A DNA stretch of 64,000 nt from Larix kaempferi (lineage: Eukaryota > Streptophyta > Pinopsida > Pinales > Pinaceae), in contig BSBM01000712.1 in assembly GCA_027924585.1 (NCBI GenBank), forward strand, positions 1,746,001-1,810,000, read 5' to 3'. Below, piece by piece: positions 54,781-64,000 of this stretch. A program made the position numbers and the translations under genes. How positions within the stretch are numbered: position 1 is the stretch's first letter; each line of letters begins with the position of its first letter. The notes under the pieces were generated by a model. The model had not been told where the DNA came from. It did no database searches and worked only from the letters and a program-made list of their open reading frames with translations.

Positions 54781-56843
54781 AATTGTGGTTGGTGGTAACT
54801 CTGTGGGGTTTTCGGATTCTACCTCCAAATCAAAGGTGAAGTGGGGTATGTCAGAATCGGATGACCGTCTAGATGATCGACGATGTGTCGAATCAAGGGA
54901 TAATGCTCTGCGTCCGTGACGTGGAGAGCCAAGTGGACTAAACTCTGGGAGTTCGCCCCGTAGACGACGAGAACGTCTAGAATTCTCAATGGTGAGAATA
55001 TGTTTTTTTTATTTAAAAAATTGTTTTAAGTATCAGGTGGTGATATATATGTAAAAGACTCAAAAACCCTAATGCAACCAAGGGTGCAAAAAGGGGAGTG
55101 AAAAAAGAAGGCTCACAGGCCAAAAAATCAATCCTCAAAAAATGCACTTATTCTAGCAGCTGTGCTACAATAAGTGGAGGAATGCAACAACCGGTCAGAA
55201 TACCAACATGCAAACGGCTCCTAGAAAAAATAGGTGTAACTAGACTCAAAAGGTGGTAAAGATCATGCAAACACCTAATCTAAAAGTATTGTGACTCAAA
55301 CAGACGATATCCCCTGCAAGGTGATGAAATCCAAGTCAGACAATATGAATGTAGAGACAACGGCTAGATATCCCCCTACCGGGAGGGACACCGGGTAATC
55401 AATCCTAAAAAGATAGGCTACTAGGATACTTCGTTCATGACGCGTCGAGAAAAGGTAAATCTGCCGTTTGGTCCTTTGATCGCAATATCCCAATACAGGG
55501 ATATCCCGAGAACTGCGAATGGTAGCCCTTCGGTTACTGAATGGGTTTCGGTATCCCACTCAGGCTTCCGGAACCATCCTCGCGACTTCAACCCTCCTAG
55601 GGGAGAGGCCTTCCCACAAACCGGTTGTGACCGCGCCAAAAAGTACTAAGAGATTTTAGCTCCCTAATTGGACAACTTCTATGTCTCAGATGTATGAACT
55701 GAGGGGTGTTATTGGAACACCTATCCCCCCAATACTACCTAGCTACAAGAATTCTTTTCGTGTTCCCCAAGTGGGGTTAAGAGTGTGTTCAAGTTAGGGT
55801 AAGTTTTAAGTCTTAGTTCAATTAAGTGATCGTGTGAGTGCACGTGAGGTGTTGTAAACTGAACTTGGAAAAATTAAATGCTTTTAAGGGAAATTTTCAA
55901 AAAATAAAGGACTTTTCGAAAATACAAAGCAAATATCTAAGACTTTTTCACTAAAAGGAATTAATATGCTTTTTCAAAAAATAACTCAAAAAATAAAAGA
56001 TTTCTTGGATTTATGAAAGCAAATAATAAACTCCTTTTTTAAAAGAAATAAATGGATTTCTTCGTTTCAATAAAAATTGCTAAGGGCAAGATTCTAAAGA
56101 AGTAAACAAGAAAAAATTTGAATCTAGATAAAGAATGCAAAATGAGTCTTCCTTTCACTTTCTTGAAAACTTTTAAAAGGATTTCTAGGTATGCACTTTT
56201 AAATAGTAAAAAAAATTTTCAAATCTGTAAACTATGCAGAATTTAGTACTGTAAAAAAAATGTGCTATGGGCAGAAAGTACAGTAAAAAATATTTTTCAA
56301 AATCGGGATGGCCGAATGAAAAAATTCAGCCGTGCGGGTTTTGGACGAACAGCCGCGATGGGTCGCGCGGGTTTTGGCAGCACAGTCGCGATGGACCGCG
56401 CGGGTTTTGGCCGCAGAGTCGCGATGGACCGCGCGGGTTTTGGCCGCACAGTCGCGATGAGCCGCGCAGGTTTTGGCCGCACAGCCGCGATGAGCCGCGC
56501 AGGTTTTGGCCGTACAGCCGCGATGAGCAGCGCGGAAAAATACAGAAAAGTCGCGATGGACCGCGCGACTGTCTGTAAAAAATCCGCGATGGACCGCGCG
56601 GAAAAAGGCCGAAAAGTCGCGATGGACCGCGCGACTGTCTGTAAAAAATCCGCGAGGCGGAAGCCGTGCACGGAAACCGAGAAACGAACCCGAAAATTGA
56701 AAATTTCGGGCTGTTTATGGGGCCAAATCTCAGAACAGCAATGGATCTGCTGTCTAAGATGGTAGATCTATGGATCTAAAGGTTAAAAATTCATAAAAAC
56801 TAAGATTTAATGGCAAAGCTAGAGATCTAAAGTTCAAACCAAA
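54781..56843 (-). other. G4 leader
   Basis: About 2 kb between primer site and gag ATG. The part next to gag (54781-55008) is open in the gag frame and Arg/Ser-rich. A 33-bp array lies near the primer site. The rest is AT-rich with A and T runs (55860-56300). No other coding is recognised. Confidence 0.8.
56330..56660. repeat. 33-bp CpG-rich array in the G4 leader
   Basis: About six units of 33 bases with GCGCGGGTTTTGG and GTCGCGATGGACC, then two longer units with CGCGACTGTCTGTAAAAAAT. It is strongly CpG-rich within AT-rich surroundings. Both strands read open across it because 33 is a multiple of three. Confidence 0.9.
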
Positions 56844-56855
56844 GCGGAGTCGCCA
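56844..56855 (-). other. Primer binding site of G4
   Basis: TGGCGACTCCGC on the minus strand, five bases from the 5' LTR edge. TTTTTGGCGACTCCGCT-type sites are common in Tat-lineage plant Ty3 elements. I do not name the tRNA. Confidence 0.7.
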
Positions 56856-56860
56856 AAAAC

Positions 56861-57586
56861 TGTTGGCTCGGTTTTGCAACCAAGCTTAGTGCTATGGGCA
56901 CCTGCTAACTAGTAGCAGCAGTTTCAATAGAAATAAAAACAATAAACTAAATAAATAATACTTTTCATGGATCTAAGCAAGAATCTAAGCAAATAATTTA
57001 AATATTTCAAAAATCAAGAACAAGAAACATAAGAAATAATTTTTGTATTGAAAAGTGGGGGGCAAGCAAGTGCTTGCGATATTACCTTCAATGGTGAAGG
57101 TTGATGTTGAGCAACTCCCAAGATGAGTAGCTCCAAACTCCAATAGGTCTCTTTCTCCAAGGTTGCTTCAATGGCTAAAAGTGCTCAGGGGAGATTTCAG
57201 CAGCATAAGGATGAGATGATGGAAGGATGTGAAATGAGGAGCCCCTACCACCTTTTTATAGGTTTTGGTGGTGAGGAATACCATTTGTGGTTTTGTGGAA
57301 ACCAAATGGTATTGACCAACATGGTTTAGGTACTTTTCCCTCCTTTTTCCTTTTTTGAATAAAAATAATATTTTAATTCCCTTTTTAATATTTTTGGGAA
57401 TTTGGACCCTTTTTGAGGGTTTTTTATGATTTTCTTGGAAAAATAATCTTTTTTAATGGAAAAAGGGGTGTACTAAGGTCTTTTGGTGACCTTTTGTTGG
57501 TTTCGGAGGCTCAGATGGTGAAAAAGTGGACAAATGGGTCATGTGAATAGGGAAATGAGCTAGTGAGCACTTTTTGGGTGTTAACA
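56861..57586 (-). repeat. 5' LTR of G4
   Basis: A 726-bp partner of 46972-47697. The one difference seen is ATAAATAATACT here against ATAAACAATACT there. A TATA-like box (minus strand) lies at about 57250-57261. Confidence 0.96.
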
Positions 57587-57591
57587 ACATC

Positions 57592-58383
57592 TTCCCCCCA
57601 TCTCTCAGTTTGTGCTCAGCTGGCCTGCAAGTATCCATCCTAGGAGAAATTACGGGAAGTTAGCACATTCTGTAATTTTGAATAAAACCTTAATTTAAAT
57701 GCCTTAAAAATCTCATAATTCAATTTATTAAGAAGCAACGACATTTATACCTTTGACCAAAGTTTTGTGGATGAAATTAAGGTTTTATGAATCAAGTATG
57801 AAGGTTTCTGGAGAAAACTGGAAGGTATTTAGATGGCAAAATAGGTGAAAAATGGTGCCCAACATCTCCCCCAAGAGGAAGCTATTGCATGTCCTCATAA
57901 ACAAAAAATATTTCCAAAACTTTGACCCTGCTTATATCCTGAACAAATTTTTTGTTGTTGAACCTCTGCTTCTAATCCTCTGATGTACCTCCTGTCTGAG
58001 ATGATGCATATGTAGAAGTTCGAGCTGCATAAAGGACTTTCAATTTTTCATACTTGGTCTGGTAAGTCTTCTTTTGTTTATGCCATTTATATGCATGCTT
58101 GGAGATTCGTGCCCTTTGAACTTTAAGCTTCATGTTCTTTTCTTTTAACTTCTCATTCCTCAGTTCTAATTCTCTTACTTCCAGTTTCAACTTCTTAATC
58201 TTTTTACTGATTTTGGAAGTTTTCTTCTTTTCCATCTTCATTGAAGGCTGCTCAGAATTAGTGTCCATCCCCAATTCTTCATTCTCTTGCACTGAATCTC
58301 CCTTCTTTTCTTTTTCTATAGTTTGTTGCTCCAAGAAAGGAGAAGCTTGATCATCTGAAATTTCTTGACTTGGATGCTTTTTC
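57592..58383 (-). pseudogene. G5 relic: coiled-coil ORF end, purine tract, LTR start
   Basis: A minus-strand frame entering from the C2 edge runs to a stop at 57972: SQEISDDQASPFLEQQ, then ISKKIKKLKLEVRELELRNE and ARISKHAYKWHKQKKTYQ, ending ASSQTGGTSED. It is a basic coiled coil without known domain. At 57865-57872 a GGGGGAGA tract precedes TGTTGGGC, which fits the start of a 3' LTR reaching left across the G4 insertion to about 46283. The placement resembles the coiled-coil 3' ORFs of G2 and G3. C2 cuts the ORF at 58384. The reading as a 3' ORF is inference. Confidence 0.45.
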
Positions 58384-59040
58384 TATTAAATTTTCAGAAT
58401 TTACTTCAACCTGATCTAGGATCTTAACTGAGAGAACAACATGTACAGCAAATCTATAGCATATCAATCATGGACACAATAATGCAAGCACACAAGAGAC
58501 ATAGAGTTTACTTGGGGAAAACCATAAAGGTGAAAAACCCCAATAACTTCCTCAGAGATAGATAGAGAAATGATACAACCATAATACAAGAGATAGTCTT
58601 CTCCTAGCAGCAGAGCCTCCTCCTCATAAGTGTGCCACTTTCCAAATGAGAGAAGTGTGTGAATGAATGATCAAATAGAGATCTCCCAATCTCTATTTAT
58701 ACTTGTTCTGTCCTGCCCAATAAACTAATGGGGCCTACATGTCTAGCTTAACCCATGGTTAACTTAATCCGGGCCAACCCCACACTTGGTGGTCTAATAA
58801 CCCTTTGACCCATATGGAAGACCCCCAGTAGGGTGGTCTAATAACCCTTCGACCCACATGAATTATACAGGGCCGACCCCAACAAGGTGGTCTAATAACC
58901 CATCAATTATAAGTTATGACACTTACAATATAAATGACAACACTTCCGTATAGAGGAATAATAACATCTCTATAGGAATACAAAATGCATATATGAAATA
59001 CATGGGTGAAATACATTCCGAAGTTACATATACATCAAGA
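58384..59040 (-). repeat. 3' LTR of C2
   Basis: About 657 bp. The terminal TGTT has become TCTT (59040) and the other end reads TATTAAATTTTC. It contains three copies of GGTGGTCTAATAACCC (about 58790, 58833, 58891), which accounts for its greater length against C1 and C3. TATA box at 58693-58701. Confidence 0.88.
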
Positions 59041-59159
59041 CTCCATCTTAACTAGGAAGGTATTTCTTGACACAGGTATGCTAGCACAAGACTTCTTCTC
59101 TGGATCATCATCAACGAATCATCATCCTCGAATCATCGTCATCATCACTGCTGCTGCTA

Positions 59160-60470
59160 TCTCAATCAATATCTGAATCTACTTGTCATAGGAAGTTCTA
59201 CAGAGCCAATCCTTTTTCATACTGGATGTAGGCCCACCACCTGCAGGTCTTCATCATCACTGGCCATACTGTGGAATTCTCAGGACTTATTACGTGCGTC
59301 ACAAAACCTTGCAAGAGCATCCAGGCTGTTACGAGCACACAGCTCGACCTGTCGGATCTCCCAGGGCCATATTATATGTGACCTCACCACAAAACCTTGC
59401 AAGAGCATCCCAGGCTGTTATGAGCACACAGCTCTACCTATAGGATCTCCCAGGGACAGATTATATGTGGTCACCACAAAACCTTGCAAGAGCATCCCAG
59501 GTTGTTACGAGCACATAGCTCTACCTATAGGATCTCCCAGGGACAGATTATATGTGGTCATGGCAAAACTTTGCAAGAGCATCCCGGGACTTATTATGGG
59601 CACACATCCCAACCTTTCGGATCTCCTAGGGACAGATTATATGCCATAGGACAAAACCTCGAAAGAGCATCTGCCAGATATCCCAGGGCCAAATTATATG
59701 CCATAGGAAAAACCTTGCAAGACTATCTGTAAATCTCCCAGGGCCAAATTATATGTCCTCCCAGAGCAAAACCTTGAAAGAGCATTTGCTAGATATCCCA
59801 GGGCCAAATTACATGCCATACGCAAAACCTTGCAAGACTATCTGCAAATCTCCTAGGGCCAAATTATATGCTCATCTACACAACCTGATCCACGACCATA
59901 GAGTATCAACCTGATACTCACCATACATCATCATGATGTACACATGATCATCCTGATCATCATCACTACAACATCATGCTGCATATCATATGGAGCAACA
60001 TCCTGAAGCTCGTCATCCATGATCATCCTGATCACACAATGCATCTACCTGATGCATACCAAGTATCTAACTGATACATATCATCATACATGATGCACCT
60101 GATCATACAATGTATCCACCTGATACAAATACAAATACATGATCCACCTGATCATACATGATACATATCAACATACATGATCTACCTGATCATACAATGT
60201 ATCCACCTGATACATATACAGATACATGGTCCAAACATCCAACATGATGCATATACATACAAATAAATGATCCAACTGATCATATCCAGCATCCAACATG
60301 ATGCGTACACACATATACATATAAATGATCCAACTGATCATATCCAGCATCCTCCTGGTGCATATACAGAGCAGTAACTGGAGCATCATCCTGATGCTCA
60401 TCATCCAGTGCTTACATCCACAGCCATGTGAAGGATCCTCCTTCCAACATGCTTGGAATGGCTTCTGCAA
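59160..60470. repeat. 3' tandem-repeat region of C2
   Basis: 59280-59880: units of about 87 and about 60 bases with CAAAACCTTGCAAGAGCATC and ATCTCCCAGGGCCAAATTAT. 59890-60400: short repeats around GATCATACAATGTATCCACC. Same repeat types as C1 6890-7870 but different copy numbers and order. Confidence 0.88.
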
Positions 60471-60479
60471 ATGTGTCCA

Positions 60480-61328
60480 TCACTTCTTCCTCGAAGTGTC
60501 ATCAATCCAAATAACACCAAGCCTCTCTCTGAAGTACTCGAACTTCACTCTGGCTAGTGGTTTCGTCAGCACATTTTCAATCTGCTCGTCCATCGCAACA
60601 TACAGGAGCTTCACAGCTCCTCTCTGCACCATATCCCTGATATAGTGGTATTTTATCTCTATGTGTTTCGACCTGTCATGAAATACTGGGTTCTCAGATA
60701 GCTTCACACAACTCTGGTTATCACAGAAGATACCAGTAGCATCCAATGGGAGATCAAATAACTCGGACAGTAACTTCCGTAGCCATACTGCCTCACAACT
60801 AGTTGAACAGGATGCAACATACTCTGCCTCATCTATACTCAGTGCTACGCAGGACTGCTTCCTACTAACCCAAGAGATCACACCTGATCCCATACTAAAG
60901 CAGCACCCATATGTGCTCTTCCTATCTGCAGGACTGCCTGCCCAATCTGAATCAACATAACCCTGCAGGTTAAACTTTTGATTCACTTCATACTTGAGCC
61001 CATAATCAACTGCACCCTTCAGGTACCTCAGAATATGCTTTACAGCAACCAGGTGAACACTCCTCAGATCCGTCAGGAACTGGATCAATGTGTTCACCGC
61101 AAAGCAAATAGTTGGTCTCATGTTCGTCAGGTACATCAAGGACCCAATCATCTGATGATACATAGAGACATCAACCGGCTCAGATGAAGCATCACAAAGA
61201 AGCTTCAGATTCGATGCCATAGGTGTGGCCATGGCCTTGCAATCCATCATCCTGAACCTCTTCAGGATATCTACAGTATACTTCCCTTGTCCAAGGAAGA
61301 TCCCATCTGTACTCTGCCACACCTCCAT
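60480..61328 (-). pseudogene. pol: C2 RT connection and RNase H
   Basis: A 282-codon stretch free of stops. It contains GIFLGQGKYTVDILKRF, YLTNMRPTICFAVN, ILRYLKGAVDYGLKYE, the RNase H strand GYVDSDWAGSPADRKSTYG, AEYVAS, IFCDNQSCVKLSENPVFHD, KHIEIKYHYIRDMV and a C-terminal VLTKPLARVKFEYF ending at 60480. It is the best copia RNase H here, but joined to a defective RT in another frame, so it is not expressed as a working enzyme. Confidence 0.88.
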
Positions 61329-61984
61329 ACTAAAAACAAATAGTGCATCATCCCAAAGTTCTTCATCTCGAAATTGGCAGCAAGCTTCCGCTGCGTGTCA
61401 GCAATCAATCTATCTTCACCTGTAATAGATAGGACATCCATATACAAAAGTAGTATCAATGGATTGCCTTCCTCAACCTTGTAGTAAAGGTTGGAATCCG
61501 TTTTACTCTTGGTAAAGCCCAAACTAGATAGAAAGCTGTCTATCCTACCATACCAAGTTCTGCACATATATGACTCCCTGTCATGTGTCTCAGAACCAAG
61601 TGGCTGCTCCACATACACTTCTTCTTCAACTACACCATTCAAGAAAGCTAGCTTGAAATCCATCAGGTGTATCTTCCATTTCATCACTCCAGCTAGAGCA
61701 AGTATGGATCTAATGGAAGTGTATCTGGCTACAGGAGCAAAAGTCTCTATGCTACCACCTACAGCATGCTTGATCTTGTAGATCCTCTTGGAAGTCACTA
61801 CAGACTCCCCTTCAGGTCTTGGGACTGCATCCCAAACATCTTCATGATCGACTGGTACTCCTCAATCATGACATTCTTCCCAGATCCTGGGAACTTCAAT
61901 ATCTTCAATATTTTCAATAGATAACTTTGTTGCTTGAACAAATGTTGTAGTCCTTCTTTTGTAGGTGATGGTATACAATCTTTC
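61271..61984 (-). pseudogene. pol: C2 reverse transcriptase, deleted in two places
   Basis: Starts EEYQSIMKMFG near 61850, shifts frame, then ETFAPVARYTSIRSILALAG, HLMDFKLAFLNGVVEEEVYV and RTWYGRIDSFLSSLGFTKSK. The active-site block reads LLLYMDVLSITGE where the family has YVDD, so the second Asp is Val. About 20 residues before TFAPVARY and about 13 (the LKKALYGLKQ block) before RTWYGR are missing. A frame change at 61330 leads to the RNase H stretch. It is catalytically dead. Confidence 0.85.
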
Positions 61985-62373
61985 CTACACAACAAGTTAA
62001 ATTGCATGATTAGAAAACATCTCATAGTTTTCAGAACAAATTCTTACACATAAATAAATATGTCATACAGTCATGCAATTATCTTAGCCAATGCTTCAAT
62101 ACAACATTTATCCATATTTCGTAACTTTCTAGATGCCTTCCAATCTCTACCAGAACATTGTTAAGAGTGTGCATAACTCCTAACATGTCAGCAAAGAGGT
62201 TTCATTCTAGATAAGTAGCAATGGAATGTTGTACAGTGAGATAGGCCACTTACCCATGTATATTAGTAGTATCAATGCAACTATTCTAATATGCATAATA
62301 CACAACCTAATTCTAGGAACATAAGAATATTCATCATTGAATAACATTATGTAAGAAATGACAATTCAAATAC
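61985..62373 (-). other. Intron-like segment B in C2
   Basis: A 389-base counterpart of 5201-5605 (C1). Minus-strand borders are AAAGATAA/GTATTTGA and GTTGTGTAG/GAAAGA. Confidence 0.5.
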
Positions 62374-62573
62374 TTATCTTTGTTTGGTTGCTGGGTGGAC
62401 TCCCTTTGAATATCTGCAACTCCATTCTGATGTGGATTGTAAGAAGTGGTCAACTCCCTCTGAATATCTGCATCCTTACAGAAACTACTGAAGTGTGCTC
62501 CTTTGCTTTCTTGCAGGAACAACTGGAGTGTGCTCCCTCTTGATCTTTGCTTCCTGGATTACCTGTCCTTGAA
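62374..62573 (-). pseudogene. C2 linker with repeated integrase motif
   Basis: A short stretch between the two intron-like segments. Minus-strand QRELTTSYNPHQNGVA repeats the integrase RELTxPYNPQQNGVVE block, although no integrase precedes it in this copy. C1 has the same feature at about 5075-5130 in a decayed form. Also the TPATP/QEAKIKRE linker. Confidence 0.55.
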
Positions 62574-63355
62574 CTTACATCCATCCTTAATCACTATGCA
62601 TGCTTATTAGTATCATCATTGTGTTATCCTTGAGGTCTCATACATAATCACACATTTATTAGTATAATCTTAATACTATCAAAACACAATAATCTTAAAC
62701 ATGTATAGTCATGATCATTCACAAATAATAAACATTAGTATTCAAGGTTTCAGGGAAGTCTTCTTTTACTCATGCATATTCTGTCATATCATTAATTATG
62801 GTAAGAAACATAATATGCATACAACCATGACTATTCAAACCTATGACTTCATGAATAATCATTATCAACAACACAACAGTATAAGATCCTAACACAAGGT
62901 AGGATTCTACCTTGATATAGGAAAAAACATACCTAGATTAGCATGCTAGCTAGTCATGTCTAACATACCCGCATAATGTCTTTCTGGTTCTCTTCAATGA
63001 CTTGTGCTAGTAACCTGCATGTCTCATAAGTTATCCATTGTAGAACCAAGTTATACATACCTCGTAAATGGATCTTCTATGTGATCCATGACAATGGATG
63101 AATCTTTTTCTTCATGTCACCATGATCATATGTTCTTGAAGTAGAACATGATTTGTCTTTCTTGGTGTACCTTTTATGTTAGCAAACAACATAAACCTCA
63201 TACAACATCACAATGCATTAGTACATTCATAAGTGTCAAAACCTTAATCAATGAATATCTTCTATTAAGTTGATACGACAAGTCTAGTAATTAATCAAGA
63301 TTATACTGTAATGATATGAAGACAAACATATGATAAACTTAACCATGAAACATAC
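62574..63355 (-). other. Intron-like segment A in C2
   Basis: A 782-base AT-rich segment beginning ACAG/GTATGTTTC after gag and ending TAAG before TTCAAGGACAG. Matches C3 33835-34644 over much of its length (for example TATAGTCATGATCATT and AGGAAGTCTTCTTTTACTCATGCATATTC are in both). Confidence 0.55.
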
Positions 63356-63486
63356 CTGTCAATATTGCTTGTAATCTTCTTATGGAAGGCCTTAGCCTCA
63401 TCTCCCTCTGAGACAGGAACTTCTTCACTTATGCAAGTGACCAATCCATCTTCTTCTAGGATTAACCCAATCCACTTGATTTGCAA
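63356..63486 (-). pseudogene. gag: C2 gag N-terminal fragment
   Basis: Minus-strand KWIGLILEEDGLVTCISEEV, SEGDEAKAFHKKITSNID, aligned to the C1 gag stretch IGLILEENELDSYV and DEEAKVLHKK. It stops at the CAG/GTATG border. The start codon and most of the capsid are not present. Confidence 0.75.
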
Positions 63487-64000
63487 GAACTAGACTTGGA
63501 GCTGGATTAGGGTTTGTCAAAGAAACCCCAAAAATTCAAACTTTGAATTTCAAACTTCTGAAAGGATAGAAATATGCGCCTTGATGAGCTAATCAAGTTG
63601 GTATATTCAAAATTTGAAAACTGCAAAGTTTCACCCCTCGAAATTGCCTATTTGATTTCTGGATTCACTAGGGAGGACCTTGAATCAGGGTTTGAGTTTC
63701 TCGAAGCTTCACCCAACCAAAAGATTTGATTCAAAGCTCTAAGATTTGATTTTTCTGAGGCGCTTCTAGCCGTGGTCACAGATTTCCAAAATTCCAAATT
63801 TTGCAGAAGCCCTAATTTTCCATCTTTCCGATCAAAGTCCCGAACTGGGGTTTGATCAAGCCCAGCCTTCTGCCCAACCAAAAAAAAACTGATCTTGGTC
63901 TCTAAATTTTGATTTTGATGAGTAGCATCCAGCCGTGGTCTTCGATTACAAAAATTCCAACTTTCTCCAAAGCCCTAAATTCCGGAAACCATGAATGAAG
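63487..64000 (-). other. C2 leader with duplication
   Basis: Leader DNA like C1 2260-2815. A unit of about 190 bases containing AGCCGTGGTC and CCAACCAAAA occurs twice (about 63650-63835 and 63840-64000). It runs off the window. Confidence 0.6.

Larger units (their letters stand above)
46972..57586 (-). mobile_element. Young non-autonomous Ty3/gypsy element G4
   Basis: The LTRs at 46972-47697 and 56861-57586 are both 726 bp and by eye differ at a single base. Target duplicates ACATC are perfect (46967-46971 and 57587-57591). The minus orientation is set by the primer site (56844-56855), the purine tract AGGGGGCAATC at 47698-47708 and the ORF. The 10.6-kb element holds one intact gag-protease frame, a 2-kb leader and a 2.3-kb 3' noncoding part, both with tandem arrays. 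No RT, RNase H or integrase motif is found on either strand. The near-identity of LTRs means a very recent insertion made with enzymes supplied by another element. Confidence 0.93.
58384..64000 (-). mobile_element. Ty1/copia element C2, cut by window end
   Basis: The minus-strand element starts with its 3' LTR (58384-59040). The 5' LTR and primer site lie beyond 64000. In minus order: duplicated leader, a gag fragment, intron-like segment A, a short linker, intron-like segment B, RT with small deletions, RNase H, tandem arrays, LTR. Gag C-terminus, protease and integrase are absent, as in C3. Close to C1 in RNase H. Confidence 0.9.

Noticed and set aside
56262-56765. 167-codon plus-strand frame and antisense frames over the same place
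   Set aside because: Product of the 33-bp array in the G4 leader; antisense to the element and without domain.

Overview
This is repeat-only plant nuclear DNA. I see no host gene, rRNA, true tRNA gene or prokaryotic feature. Almost all of the 64 kb is LTR retrotransposons, nested in one another and mostly decayed by nonsense substitutions, plus one piece that looks like a LINE RNase H domain. The long, old, nested Ty3/gypsy and Ty1/copia copies, 3' ORFs after integrase and lack of genes suggest a large plant genome, most likely a gymnosperm; that assignment is inference.

Layout. 1-440: RNase H relic of an old minus-strand Ty3/gypsy element. 1637-8774: copia element C1 (+), 605-bp LTRs, target duplication ATCTC, inserted beside a LINE-like RNase H relic (8780-9440). 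9566-36984: old Ty3/gypsy element G1 (-), 1.41-kb LTRs roughly 11% diverged, TSD AATAT/GATAT. Its centre is replaced by two other gypsy fragments: G2 (-, 12187 to about 19320) and G3 (+, about 19320-26600). Its 5' LTR is split by copia element C3 (-, 29093-36471, TSD AGTGT). 36985-37620: gypsy RT/RNase H relic. 39903-40442: solo copia LTR (TSD AGAAG). 40841-44930: chromodomain Ty3/gypsy relic G7 (+) lacking RT and most of RNase H. 46972-57586: G4 (-), a very young non-autonomous Ty3/gypsy element with LTRs differing at one base in 726 and perfect TSD ACATC. G4 has an intact reading frame of about 1577 codons holding gag and protease but no RT, RNase H or integrase. G4 sits in an older LTR (G5). 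58384-64000: copia element C2 (-), cut by the window end.

How it fits together. C1, C2, C3 and the solo LTR are one copia group. C1 and C3 have LTRs 96-97% identical, yet their pol regions are broken or missing and carry shared intron-like segments and large variable tandem arrays before the 3' LTR. They look like derivatives mobilised by enzymes from other copies. G4 shows the same dependence in a recent insertion: structural gag-protease kept, enzymes missing. G2 and G3 belong to a lineage with a long coiled-coil 3' ORF between integrase and the 3' LTR. Relative ages by LTR divergence: G4 (about 0.1%) < C3 (about 3%) < C1 (about 4%) < G1 (about 11%). Counts were made by eye.
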